From: Lachnospiraceae bacterium
GTDB lineage: Bacteria; Bacillota; Clostridia; Lachnospirales; Lachnospiraceae
Length of the DNA: 60,974 nucleotides
Assembly (NCBI GenBank): GCA_015057405.1
Contig: SVEK01000017.1
Coordinates: 1-60,974, forward strand
Direction of reading: 5' to 3'
Shown: positions 23,472 through 31,963 of the stretch, one piece after another
How positions within the stretch are numbered: position 1 is the stretch's first letter
Layout: the number at the start of each line of letters is the position of its first letter
Program-made: the position numbers and the translations under genes
The notes under the pieces: generated by a model
Told to the model about the DNA's origin: nothing
Seen by the model: only the letters and a program-made list of their open reading frames with translations
Databases searched by the model: none

Positions 23472-24107
23472 ATGTCAGAAAAAGAGTTCAATTTAATATT
23501 TTCAAGCAATTTATTAAAATATATGAGTTTGTATGATATGACTCAATCAGAGCTTGCGAAAAGATTAAATGTAAGTTCTGCAGCTGTTAATACATGGTGT
23601 AAAGGACTAAAATCACCAAGAATGGATAAAATTGATTCCATGTGTGTAATTTTTAACTGCAAAAGGTCTGACTTAATGGAAGATTCTACATATACTCCGC
23701 ATAAGACATCAAACAGTGTTATTATTCCAGTCCTGGGACGTGTTGCTGCCGGAGTTCCTATAGAAGCAGTTGAAAATATTATTGATACTGAAGAGATTAC
23801 AATTGAAATGGCCAAGACAGGTGAGTTCTTTGGATTAAAGATTAAAGGTGACTCCATGGAGCCTAGAATATGTGATGGAGATGTAGTTATTGTTCGTAAG
23901 CAGGAAGATGCTGATAATGGAGATGTTGTAATTGCTCTCGTCAATGGGAATGATGCTGTGTGCAAGAGATTATCCAAATATGCCGGTGGCATTAGTTTGT
24001 TTTCACTTAATCCCAAATACGAACCTATGATGTATACAGAGCAAGACACAAACACTATTCCTGTGAAGATTATCGGAAGGGTTATGGAACTTAGGGGAAA
24101 ATTTTAG
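23472..24107 (+). CDS. CI/LexA-like phage repressor 1 (HTH + S24 peptidase)
   Basis: A 211-residue repressor. HTH_3 domain at residues 8-66 (TQSELAKRLNVSSAAVNTWCKG), S24 self-cleavage domain at 85-208: Ala93-Gly94 cleavage site in GRVAAGVP, catalytic Ser128 in KGDSMEP and Lys165 in DAVCKRL. It should hold the lytic promoter shut and be cut during RecA activation. GAGGAGGGG before ATG 23472. Residues 85-205 are nearly the same as in the next gene while the HTH domains differ. Confidence 0.92.
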   Translation: MSEKEFNLIFSSNLLKYMSLYDMTQSELAKRLNVSSAAVNTWCKGLKSPRMDKIDSMCVIFNCKRSDLMEDSTYTPHKTSNSVIIPVLGRVAAGVPIEAVENIIDTEEITIEMAKTGEFFGLKIKGDSMEPRICDGDVVIVRKQEDADNGDVVIALVNGNDAVCKRLSKYAGGISLFSLNPKYEPMMYTEQDTNTIPVKIIGRVMELRGKF

Positions 24108-24143
24108 TTATTTGCTATATTGTGAATGTGAGGTGATTTAACT

Positions 24144-24776
24144 ATGGCATCACTAGGAGAAAACATAAGATTTTTAAGAATAAAACATGGATACTCTCAA
24201 GATTATATTGCTGAACAGTTAGGTTATAAATCATTTACAACCATACAAAAATGGGAATCAGGCGTTTCCGAACCACCTGTTAAAAAATTAAAAGAATTAT
24301 CCCTTTTATTAAATGCAGATATGAATGACATGGCAAACTCAGACTTAACAATTGAAAAAAATAACATTTGCGAAAAGCTTTCAGTTACCATCCCAGTCCT
24401 TGGTCGCGTAGCTGCAGGAGTTCCAATAGAAGCTGTTGAGAATATTATTGATACTGAAGAAATTACTTTAGAAATGGCTAAAACCGGAGAGTTCTTCGGA
24501 TTAAAGATAAAAGGTGACTCTATGGAACCTAGAATATATGATGGTGATGTTGTTATCGTACGTAAGCAAGAAGATGCTGAATCAGGTGATATTGTTATTG
24601 CTTTAGTTAATGGAAATGATGCCGTATGTAAACGCCTTACCAAGTATGCCGGTGGTATTGGACTGTTATCTCTTAACAACAGATATGAACCCATGATGTT
24701 TACAGAGGAAGATATCTTATCAAAACCGGTTAAAATTATTGGTAAAGTCATAGAGCTACGAGGTAAATTAGGATAA
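24144..24776 (+). CDS. CI/LexA-like phage repressor 2 (HTH + S24 peptidase)
   Basis: A 210-residue paralog directly behind repressor 1. Its HTH (SQDYIAEQLGYKSFTTIQKWESG) is of another subtype, so it likely reads other DNA. The S24 domain (82-208) has Ala91-Gly92, Ser126 and Lys163 and nearly the same protein sequence as repressor 1, yet the codons differ at many third positions. AGGTGATTT precedes ATG 24144. Transcribed with repressor 1. Mixed dimers through the shared C-terminal domain are possible. Confidence 0.92.
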   Translation: MASLGENIRFLRIKHGYSQDYIAEQLGYKSFTTIQKWESGVSEPPVKKLKELSLLLNADMNDMANSDLTIEKNNICEKLSVTIPVLGRVAAGVPIEAVENIIDTEEITLEMAKTGEFFGLKIKGDSMEPRIYDGDVVIVRKQEDAESGDIVIALVNGNDAVCKRLTKYAGGIGLLSLNNRYEPMMFTEEDILSKPVKIIGKVIELRGKLG

Positions 24777-24825
24777 TTCATTTATTATTACATATTATAT
24801 CTAATAGAAAGAGAGGTTATTATAT

Positions 24826-25053
24826 ATGAGTGAACGTGAAATGGCCAAACAGATTATTGACCAGCTTCCAGATTACAAAATTTCAAAACTCTTATACATC
24901 TTAAAAGGCATTCAGCTTGATGATGAGATAGAGGATGATATATTTTGTGAGAATCTGGCCAAACAATATTTAGAAGATACCGAACATGATACTGTTTCTT
25001 TTGAAGAAGCTCTTAAGGAAGCGGGGTTAAGTGTAGATGACTTACAAGATTGA
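24826..25053 (+). CDS. RelB/type II antitoxin
   Basis: A 75-residue acidic protein (EREMAKQIIDQLPDYKISKLLYILKGIQLDDE at the N-terminus; tail ending VDDLQD). It overlaps the toxin by 17 bases, the usual order for RelBE-type systems. AGAGAGG before ATG 24826. Confidence 0.8.
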   Translation: MSEREMAKQIIDQLPDYKISKLLYILKGIQLDDEIEDDIFCENLAKQYLEDTEHDTVSFEEALKEAGLSVDDLQD

Positions 25054-25285
25054 GATTAATAAAAAGGCATTAAAATTTATTCTTAAACAGCCAAAAAATA
25101 AACAAATCGCCCTGTTTAGTGCCATCAATAAACTTCCTGAAGGAAATACTAAAAAGTTATCCGGTCATGATCTGTACCGTCTGAGAGTTGGAGATTATAG
25201 AATAATTTACACTATTGATAACGGAAAACTCGTTATATGTGTAATTGATGCCGGTAACAGAGGACAGATATACAATAAATATTAA
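25037..25285 (+). CDS. RelE-type toxin (mRNA interferase family)
   Basis: An 82-residue basic protein with RelE/ParE fold motifs: NKKALKFILKQP, KLSGHDLYRLRVGDYRIIYTIDNGKLVICVIDAGNR. The RLRVGDYRIIY core and final basic residues are those of RelE toxins acting on ribosomes. It stabilises the prophage when paired with the antitoxin. Complete. Confidence 0.85.
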   Translation: MTYKIEINKKALKFILKQPKNKQIALFSAINKLPEGNTKKLSGHDLYRLRVGDYRIIYTIDNGKLVICVIDAGNRGQIYNKY

Positions 25286-25325
25286 TAAGAAACTATCGGG
25301 GTTACCAGATTTGGGGTAGCAACAT

Positions 25326-25334
25326 TGCTATAAT
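25326..25334 (+). promoter_or_regulatory. Extended -10 promoter of integrase
   Basis: TGCTATAAT, about 180 bases before the integrase start. The leader between carries a GTCCT...AGGAC hairpin followed by TTATTTTTAT at about 25450-25475, a possible attenuator. Otherwise the 228-base gap holds nothing I recognise. Confidence 0.5.
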
Positions 25335-25513
25335 AACACAGACATATTTCTTTTACAATATTAGCACAGAAATAGCAGCCCATAAGGACTGCCACTTCCT
25401 TGCAAGTACAAGACCTGCAGTTTATTTTCGCAAAATAATTATACCACGGGTCCTGTAATTTGCATAGGACTTATTTTTATACCATTTTTCATATAATTAC
25501 ACAAGGAGTTGGT

Positions 25514-27103
25514 ATGATGAACTATATTATTTATCTCAGGAAGTCACAGAAAGACAACCCGGACGAGAGTATCGAAGATGTCCTTCGCAAACACGAAATA
25601 CAACTGCAAGAGTACGCTCTTGATACTTTAGGGTACAATATTCCGGAAGAATTTATTTATAGGGAAGTTGTTTCCGGAGAAACTATTGAAGCCAGAACAG
25701 AGATTAAGAAGGTTCTCTCTCTCATAGAAAAACCAAACATTAAAGGTGTTATTGTTATCGAACCACAACGTTTGGGGCGCGGAGACCTGCAGGATTGCGG
25801 ATTCCTTGTCAATGCTTTCCGGTATTCGAATACTCTCATTCTTACACCGGTTAAAAGCTATGATTTAACAGACAAGTTTGACCGGAAGTTTTTTGAAATG
25901 GAATTGCAGCGTGGTAATGATTATTTGGAATATTACAAAGAGATTCAGGCTCGTGGCAGACTTGCTTCTGTTAAACGCGGGAACTTTATAGGCTCCATAC
26001 CGCCGTATGGGTACCGCAAAGTTACTGTCACTGATACTGACGGACGCAAGGGATATACTCTCGAGCCTGTACCTGATGAAGCTGAAGCAGTCAGATTAAT
26101 GTATGATATGTATGTTAATCAAAATACGGGTCTGCAAAGTATAGCGTATTCTCTTGATTCACTTGGATACAGTCCGAGAAATACTAATTTGTGGTCTCCG
26201 GCAACTATTAAGGATATACTTAGCAATCCCGTATATATTGGAAAGATTCGATGGAACTGGCGCAAAAATGTTAAGATTATGAAAGATGGTGAGCTTATCT
26301 GCACACGTCCTAAAAACGCTTTGGAAGACTGCATTGTTGTTGATGGCAAACATCCGGCTATTATTGATATCGAATTGTACAATCTTGCAATTAGTAAACA
26401 GAACAACAACCCTCGTGTTAAGTCTTACGTTTCTGTTCGTAATCACTTTGCGGGCATTCTTTATTGCGAATGTGGCAGAGCTATGGTTCTTAAGCCATAT
26501 TATAAAAAAGGAACTTCAGGAACCAAAGAAAGAGCATCATCAAGAATACTATGTCCCAACCAACATCATTGCAACAATGGTAGCGCGCTTTATTCACTTC
26601 TTCAGCACGAAATTGTTAATATACTAACCGGATATTTAGCGGATATTAAGATAACCCTTACGGATGAAAACCCTAACGAGGATATCATTAACGACACAAA
26701 AATCAAACAATTACAATCAAGAATTGAACACCTTGAGGCTAAAGAACTGTCCTTATGGGACAAGTACTCTGAAGAATGTATGCCACAATCAGTTTTTCAA
26801 AAACTCATTACCAAGAACGAAGCCGCATTAACTGCTGCCAGAAAGGAACTTAATAATACTCTGGCACAATCTACCAAATCATTCCCGGTAAGGGAGCGAA
26901 TTGACACCATTCAGACTGCTCTTGACTCTCTTCAAGACGAAACTATTCCTGCCGAGTATAAAAACACTCTGCTTAAAACATGTATTAAACGAATCACATA
27001 TTCAAGAAAAAAATGTGCTCGAAACTCTAATCATACTAACACACATACATTAAAAGGATGGCTTGAAAATCCTATTGAACTTGATATAGAACTTAATTTT
27101 TAA
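25514..27103 (+). CDS. int: Large serine recombinase (prophage integrase)
   Basis: A 529-residue enzyme. N-terminal resolvase domain with the nucleophile Ser in IYLRKSQKD (residue 11), IEPQRLGRGDLQDCGFLV; Recombinase domain about 165-290 (GYRKVTVTDTDG, SIAYSLDSLGYSPRNTN); zinc ribbon CECGRAM...CPNQHHC; then a long coiled coil and basic tail. This is the large serine integrase type that recombines attP with attB and needs a directionality factor for excision. ATG 25514 is chosen for AAGGAG; the frame to 25460 is non-coding leader. It ends ~20 bases before cotJC sequence. Confidence 0.95.
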   Translation: MMNYIIYLRKSQKDNPDESIEDVLRKHEIQLQEYALDTLGYNIPEEFIYREVVSGETIEARTEIKKVLSLIEKPNIKGVIVIEPQRLGRGDLQDCGFLVNAFRYSNTLILTPVKSYDLTDKFDRKFFEMELQRGNDYLEYYKEIQARGRLASVKRGNFIGSIPPYGYRKVTVTDTDGRKGYTLEPVPDEAEAVRLMYDMYVNQNTGLQSIAYSLDSLGYSPRNTNLWSPATIKDILSNPVYIGKIRWNWRKNVKIMKDGELICTRPKNALEDCIVVDGKHPAIIDIELYNLAISKQNNNPRVKSYVSVRNHFAGILYCECGRAMVLKPYYKKGTSGTKERASSRILCPNQHHCNNGSALYSLLQHEIVNILTGYLADIKITLTDENPNEDIINDTKIKQLQSRIEHLEAKELSLWDKYSEECMPQSVFQKLITKNEAALTAARKELNNTLAQSTKSFPVRERIDTIQTALDSLQDETIPAEYKNTLLKTCIKRITYSRKKCARNSNHTNTHTLKGWLENPIELDIELNF

Positions 27104-27135
27104 GAGCCAAATTTTAACGGACATCATCGATGTTC
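27104..27135. other. Right attachment site (attR) region
   Basis: Between the integrase stop (27103) and codon ~65 of cotJC the sequence changes from phage to host. Identity of cotJC with its family stops after GTEELEH, so the crossover lies close to 27125-27132. The exact two-base core cannot be fixed without the left junction. Confidence 0.7.
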
Positions 27136-27333
27136 CAGTTCTTCTGTACCTATATCCGTCAGCACACCTGCGACTTTTCTGTTTTTTATGCTGTACCTTT
27201 GAGACAAATATCTGAAAGCTGCTGCCGCCTCGCCGTCCGGGCCTCCATACTGACTCATAATAATCTGAGCTATCTTTGGGTTGCATCTTGTAATTTTTAC
27301 AGGGTATTGTAATCTTTTCTCATAATTCCACAT
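27124..27333 (-). pseudogene. cotJC: cotJC 5' fragment, interrupted by the prophage
   Basis: The frame starts at ATG 27333 (TAATG overlap with cotJB) and gives 69 residues, of which about 66 match CotJC, a manganese-catalase-like spore-coat protein of about 190-200 residues: MWNYEKRLQYPVKI, IIMSQYGGPDGE, AAFRYLSQRYS, LTDIGTEELEH. After this the frame meets a stop in phage-derived DNA. The truncation point is the prophage junction. The remaining ~125 codons should lie at the far end of the prophage. Excision would restore the gene. Confidence 0.92.
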
Positions 27334-27590
27334 TATCTGCACTCTCCTTCCCAAGGCCATGGTGTACATATCCAGGACCATTTGTTGTCAGAATTAACAT
27401 TATATGCAAGTAATGGGCCATAACATTTTTCATACTCACATACAGCCTGATGTCGTTGCTTTTTGTACTTTTCGTAATACTTCAGCGCTTCGCAATCATC
27501 CGGATGAGTATCAAGATATAACGTAACATCATTTAATGCAAAACTAACCTCGGTAATAAATTTTAGTAGTTCATTTCCTGCACGATTCAC
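27333..27590 (-). CDS. cotJB: Spore coat protein CotJB
   Basis: An 85-residue protein with the CotJB pattern LLKFITEVSFALNDVTLYLDTHPDD, YEKYKKQR, YEKCYGPLLAYNV and WSWICTPWPWEGEC. It starts at GTG 27590 behind GGAAGGAGGGG and overlaps cotJA. CotJA, CotJB and CotJC assemble in the spore coat; the operon is read by mother-cell sigma factors in Bacillus. Intact here. Confidence 0.93.
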   Translation of the reverse strand: MNRAGNELLKFITEVSFALNDVTLYLDTHPDDCEALKYYEKYKKQRHQAVCEYEKCYGPLLAYNVNSDNKWSWICTPWPWEGECR

Positions 27591-27792
27591 ACATACCCCT
27601 CCTTCCTGATGCACAAGCCGCCTTTGAGCCATAAAACGGCAAAACCAATTCTGCAAATATACTTCCGTATTTCAGAGCCTTATCTGCTTCAAATACCTGT
27701 ACAAATTGTTGCCACGGAACATAAGCATTACCCAGAGACATGTCTGTTATTCCATCACATCTGCACGTACCTCTTCTGTCATTGCAATTCAT
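27571..27792 (-). CDS. cotJA: Spore coat protein CotJA
   Basis: A 73-residue protein with the CotJA core LGNAYVPWQQFVQVFEADKAL, YGSIFAELVLPFYG and a Cys-rich C-terminus (CASGRRGMCESC). ATG 27792 lies behind AAAGGAG. First gene of cotJABC. Overlaps cotJB by 20 bases. The upstream leader folds into a long hairpin that reaches the ribosome site. Confidence 0.9.
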   Translation of the reverse strand: MNCNDRRGTCRCDGITDMSLGNAYVPWQQFVQVFEADKALKYGSIFAELVLPFYGSKAACASGRRGMCESCRK

Positions 27793-27803
27793 AACCGCCT
27801 CTC

Positions 27804-27864
27804 CTTTCATAAAAAAAATGATACCAAATGACTTTTCTTGTCATTTAGTATCATTTTATGAAAG
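27804..27864 (-). terminator. Long hairpin between GH43 gene and cotJA
   Basis: CTTTCATAAAA...ATGATACCAAATGAC pairs with GTCATTTAGTATCAT...TTTTATGAAAG, about 25 base pairs with a 7-base loop. On the leftward strand the stem is followed by a T-rich stretch, so it can terminate the GH43 transcript. It ends directly at the cotJA ribosome site. Confidence 0.8.
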
Positions 27865-27967
27865 TTAATACTAATTGTTACATGCTTGGATACTTAATCA
27901 GTTAAATAATAAAATTATATCAATCAAGACGGACATAGCTTTATTGGCAAGTTCATTTCATAAACAA

Positions 27968-29461
27968 TTAATTAAAACTCCAATCTTTAATACATACATT
28001 GTCACCTTCTGATAAACCTGACACTTCAATATACATATCAAGACCTGTTTTTGACAAATCAATTGGTTTCTTATTGAGTACTGTTGCTTTTACAGAACCA
28101 GCTTCCTTAGCAGAGGCTACCAGGAATTCAGCGATAATATTACTATCATCCACAGAACCAATATATGCTTTAATGGTACAGTCATTATTATTACCGCCGG
28201 CAGTTATCGTCATATCAGAAGCCGCAGATAATGCATTGGTATCCACTCCGGCAACTGCGATAAATCCACCTTGTTTATCGCACTTAAGCACTATATTGTC
28301 GCAGCATTTAACCGTTGTTACATCGTTAGCCCACACAAAATTAACAGCAGAATTATCCTCTGTCGGATTAACTGTTTTAAGTTGTTTTGCTGTTCCCTTT
28401 CTTGTCATATCATTAACAACAAGTTCACCATTTCCCTTGAGAGAAGCTACATCAACGTAAGTTGTTCTGTACGCAGAGCCGCCATTTGACATATCAAAAT
28501 TCATATTAAGGTCAATTTCATGTTGTGGAGTATGATAAAACATATAGATTGTATCATTGACCTGCAACATGCAATGATGATTGTTCCCCCATGCTTCCGG
28601 TGAAAAATATTCACTCTGTCCCGGGTTCTTCATAATCTCTCCCCGATATTCAAACGGACCCATAGGATTTTTGCTTGTCATGTAAGATATCTGCGCCTTA
28701 CCCATTGCCGCTCCTGCTTCTTCTGACCAGTTGGTGCAATAGCTATAATAATATGTATCTCCAAACTTATTAATACCTGAATCCTCAAACATATAAGGAG
28801 CATCAATTAACACAGCTTCTCCTTCAACACTTATCATATCCGGTGCAAGCTTAGCAACACGGGCTGTCATAGGATTAGTCTCCTTACCTTCAGGAACTCC
28901 ACCACCAAAATATATGTAACCTATTCCGTCATCGTCCATAAGAACTGCCGGATCAAACATCCACAATACATTTTCGCATCCCGGAGTTTCTCTTGTAATC
29001 ATCGGAGCTCCGATAGGGTCACTCCATGGTCCGATAGGAGTATCTGCAGTAAGAACACCTATACTCGATGCTGAATTAGCAAAATACAAGAAGAACTTAG
29101 TTTTTTCTTCTCCGGTAACTTCATCCTTAAATGTTTTGTATGTAGCTGCCGGTGCCCATGAATTACCTGCCCACTTTGCAACACCTTCAACACCCTTATT
29201 TTTATCTGCAGCCACCTGAATTACACCATGATCTGTCCAGTTAACCATATCATCACTGGATACACAATTAAGACTTCTGATATTCCCATATTGATTTCTC
29301 GGATAAGAACCATCCTCATTCATATATAAACTGTCCGAATCATTACTTCCATATACATACACTCTTCCGTTATACTCAATAGCATAGGGATCAGCCATAA
29401 ATCGTTGTGCAATAATCGGATTATTTTCACCTATTTTTTTCTTAATGTTAATTGAATTCAT
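27968..29461 (-). CDS. GH43 family glycosidase, intracellular (arabinofuranosidase/xylosidase type)
   Basis: A 497-residue enzyme. Five-bladed GH43 propeller with catalytic base Asp24 (RFMADPYA), Asp170 (WMFDPAV) that tunes pKa, and acid Glu226 (YMFEDSGI). Residues ~365-497 form a CBM6-like beta-sandwich. No signal peptide, so it should act on imported oligosaccharides. The start is set to ATG 29461 behind AAAGGAAA; the longer frame lacks a site. Close relatives release arabinose from arabinoxylan or arabinan. It lies behind the secreted GH43, separated by a hairpin. Confidence 0.88.
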   Translation of the reverse strand: MNSINIKKKIGENNPIIAQRFMADPYAIEYNGRVYVYGSNDSDSLYMNEDGSYPRNQYGNIRSLNCVSSDDMVNWTDHGVIQVAADKNKGVEGVAKWAGNSWAPAATYKTFKDEVTGEEKTKFFLYFANSASSIGVLTADTPIGPWSDPIGAPMITRETPGCENVLWMFDPAVLMDDDGIGYIYFGGGVPEGKETNPMTARVAKLAPDMISVEGEAVLIDAPYMFEDSGINKFGDTYYYSYCTNWSEEAGAAMGKAQISYMTSKNPMGPFEYRGEIMKNPGQSEYFSPEAWGNNHHCMLQVNDTIYMFYHTPQHEIDLNMNFDMSNGGSAYRTTYVDVASLKGNGELVVNDMTRKGTAKQLKTVNPTEDNSAVNFVWANDVTTVKCCDNIVLKCDKQGGFIAVAGVDTNALSAASDMTITAGGNNNDCTIKAYIGSVDDSNIIAEFLVASAKEAGSVKATVLNKKPIDLSKTGLDMYIEVSGLSEGDNVCIKDWSFN

Positions 29462-29499
29462 ATCAAATTTCCTTTCAATATTTTGATTCACCGCATTAC

Positions 29500-29530
29500 A
29501 ATAGGTGTAAGCAATGCACTTACACCTATT
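29500..29530 (-). terminator. Hairpin between the two GH43 genes
   Basis: Perfect 12-bp inverted repeat AATAGGTGTAAG / CTTACACCTATT with 7-base loop. No T-run on the coding strand; more likely an mRNA stabiliser or partial terminator. Confidence 0.6.
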
Positions 29531-29607
29531 GCCAGCTAGTTATTAAATTAACATATTTATTCAATACATTCAACTTACTAACACAAAATAATCAATAATA
29601 ACTCAAA

Positions 29608-31773
29608 TTATTTTTCCTGAACACATTTATAGTAATCAAAATCTACGTATCCGCCTGCTTCATATGTTGCATAATTTACAAGCCATGTTCTTGTTCCCAT
29701 AAATGTTGTTCCTGTATCAAATCCAAGTTTGAAATCAGTACCAATCTTCTCCCAAGTAGTTCCGTCAAGACTATAATAGAAACTTGCACTGTCTCTATCA
29801 AATGAATACTCTGTCTTAAGATATACAGGAGCATTTCCTTCAATCTGCGGACCTACTGCATTTTCCTTAATCACATCTGAAGCATTTGCTTTTTTAGCGC
29901 TGTTATCATTGCTGTTATTTCCCTGGAACACATATCTGTTACCATTAACATCACATTTAACACCAACCATAGCATAATGAGAACTTACTGTTGCAAGTCC
30001 GGCATAATCTCCGGAATTCATATTTTCAGTTAAAATGCATGTTTCTGATGTAAACTTAGGACCAACAGTTCTCTGAGTAAGTGAATTGCGCGCAAACCAT
30101 ATATTGTTACATGTTGTACCGGTCTTAATTCTGTAGTATCCCGGATTCTCTGTCACAGACCAATTAGCATCATCCGGATTATGATTCCACTGCCACATTT
30201 TCTTAAGATTATCACCTTCTTTGAAATCAGGATAATCAAAATCGTCATCACTTACTATTTTGTTTCCTAATCCACTATTGTTAAGCTTAATTGTAAGCGG
30301 CTGTGTAATTTTGTCTTTAGTATCCTGACAACTTACAAACTCACCATTTTCATCATAATATCCCATCATTGGCCAGTCTTTATAATTCTTGCCGTCTGCA
30401 TCGGTATAATCCCAATTAACAGCAACTATTGAAGGGATACGTCCTATTCCACCATGATCCTGGAAAAGGAATCCATACCAGTCACCATATATAGTATCAA
30501 CAATACCACCCTGTGCCAGTCCGTTTCCGCTTTCATATGTTGAGCCCTCGAATACCATCTGAGCTTCCCAATCTTCCGGTTCACTATCATATAACTTTTT
30601 ACTTCTATAACAAATTTCTCTTCTGAACCATCCACCATATGAACCGATAATCATTATATAATAATAATCACCAATCTTGTATGCATGAGCACCTTCCCAA
30701 AGAGTCCATTCCTTATTATTCTCTTTATTATATCCTCCGAGTCCTTTGTCAAAAAGTGGTCTTGAACTTCCCTCTGCAACAACCTCACCTAATTCGCCTT
30801 CTTCGTATGGCTCATCAAGATAAATCTTCTGAATGTTGTTACCACTGTAAACTACATACATTCCGGTCTCATCAAAAATCAATCCCGGATCATGGTATCC
30901 GCTCTTGGAATAATAACCTTTCCACTCACCATTTTCTATATCATCTGTAGTATAACAGTAGAAACCATCGCTGTTAACATTATAAATTACATAGAACAAA
31001 CCGTCTTCCTCATTGTATCTTAATGAAGCAGCCCATGAACCGTTACCGTAGGTCTGTCTACCATCTTCAAGGTTAAACAAATCTTTGTCAGGGAATCTGT
31101 TACATGCATAGTTTACAATCTCCCAGTTAACAAGGTCTGTTGACTTCATAACAGGAACACCCGGAACAAGGTTCATTGTAGTACTAACCATATAATAGTT
31201 ACCACCAACACGGATAATATCCGGGTCAGGAATATCTGCATATATTCCCGGGTAATCTGCTACAGTAAGGTTATTCATATCAAGCTCCGGAACAGGAGTT
31301 TCTGTAGGTTCCGATGTAGGACCCGGTTGTGTAGGAATTGCAGTCGGATTAACAACAGCATTCTGAGTCGGAGCTACAGTTACATTATTAGCATCCGGTG
31401 TCGGAGTATCCTTCACTACATTCTTTTCCTTAACAGTAACCTTACACTTCAGGCTTTTAGATTTTCCCTTTACAAACTTTACCTTAGCAGTTACGTAAGC
31501 AGTTCCCTTTTTCTTTGCGGTAACAACTGCTGATAACTTATTCTTTTTCTTAACTGTTGCAACTTTCTTTGCTGACGTTTTCCACGAAATACTCTTAATT
31601 GACTTACCTTTTACCTTAAGTGTGTACTTGCTTTTAGCTTTAATAGTAATCTTTTTCTTATTGAGTTTTGCGCTATTTGCAGCATCCGCTTCTGAAGCAG
31701 GAGCTACCGACAACCCCATTGCCGCTGCCAAAGTGATGGCAATCACTCTGTTTGCCCACATTGATTTCTTCAT
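29608..31773 (-). CDS. Secreted GH43 glycosidase with Ig-like domain
   Basis: A 721-residue protein. Signal peptide 1-31 (ITLAAAMGLSVAPASEADA), a BIG2/Ig-like wall domain 34-117 (KLNKKKITIKAKSKYTLKVKG ...), a Thr/Pro linker 120-165, GH43 propeller ~175-500 with the base Asp183 in IPDPDIIRVGGNYYMVST, a YHDPGLIF second Asp and LWEGAHAYK acid Glu, and a C-terminal concanavalin-like sandwich ~515-721 as in xylosidase-type GH43 members. Probably cuts xylan or arabinan side chains outside the cell. ATG 31773 behind AAAGGGAAG. Confidence 0.9.
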   Translation of the reverse strand: MKKSMWANRVIAITLAAAMGLSVAPASEADAANSAKLNKKKITIKAKSKYTLKVKGKSIKSISWKTSAKKVATVKKKNKLSAVVTAKKKGTAYVTAKVKFVKGKSKSLKCKVTVKEKNVVKDTPTPDANNVTVAPTQNAVVNPTAIPTQPGPTSEPTETPVPELDMNNLTVADYPGIYADIPDPDIIRVGGNYYMVSTTMNLVPGVPVMKSTDLVNWEIVNYACNRFPDKDLFNLEDGRQTYGNGSWAASLRYNEEDGLFYVIYNVNSDGFYCYTTDDIENGEWKGYYSKSGYHDPGLIFDETGMYVVYSGNNIQKIYLDEPYEEGELGEVVAEGSSRPLFDKGLGGYNKENNKEWTLWEGAHAYKIGDYYYIMIIGSYGGWFRREICYRSKKLYDSEPEDWEAQMVFEGSTYESGNGLAQGGIVDTIYGDWYGFLFQDHGGIGRIPSIVAVNWDYTDADGKNYKDWPMMGYYDENGEFVSCQDTKDKITQPLTIKLNNSGLGNKIVSDDDFDYPDFKEGDNLKKMWQWNHNPDDANWSVTENPGYYRIKTGTTCNNIWFARNSLTQRTVGPKFTSETCILTENMNSGDYAGLATVSSHYAMVGVKCDVNGNRYVFQGNNSNDNSAKKANASDVIKENAVGPQIEGNAPVYLKTEYSFDRDSASFYYSLDGTTWEKIGTDFKLGFDTGTTFMGTRTWLVNYATYEAGGYVDFDYYKCVQEK

Positions 31774-31824
31774 AATACACTTCCCTTTCTTTTAATTAAT
31801 TTCGAGATTCATAAACCAAAATGA

Positions 31825-31853
31825 ATCATATTATGTATTTCAATATAGCACAA
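31825..31853 (-). promoter_or_regulatory. Promoter of secreted GH43 gene
   Basis: Leftward -35 TTGTGC (31848-31853), 17-base spacer, -10 TATGAT (31825-31830), about 50 bases before the start. Confidence 0.55.
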
Positions 31854-31963
31854 GTCCCACCCCATATGAGCAGTCTGCAGAACAAAATCCACAAAAGCAA
31901 TATGTTCAAATATAGGGTAGGACCGGATTAATCATAATAATAAATCTAAGTTAACAACCTAAA

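Larger units (their letters stand above)
1..27123. mobile_element. Prophage (one end), integrated in cotJC; left end outside window
   Basis: A continuous phage gene set runs from the left edge to the serine integrase ending at 27103. Gene order from the right is integrase, toxin-antitoxin, repressors, cro, early genes, Rep, terminases, portal, protease, scaffold, capsid, adaptor, tail hub, ejection proteins. Host DNA starts at about 27124 with the broken 5' part of cotJC. Lysis genes, any further tail genes and the left attachment site are not in the window. The absence of tail tube, sheath or tape-measure genes so far, together with an adaptor and a beta-propeller tail hub, suggests a short-tailed virion; that is inference because the left part is missing. 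Confidence 0.95.

Noticed and set aside
24224-24781. Leftward 185-residue frame opposite repressor 2 (and 170 residues opposite repressor 1)
   Set aside because: Exact antisense shadows of the S24 domains; the similarity between the two comes from the repressor duplication.
27818-27857. Phage attachment repeat
   Set aside because: The inverted repeat is in host DNA upstream of cotJA, far from the junction, and fits an RNA hairpin.
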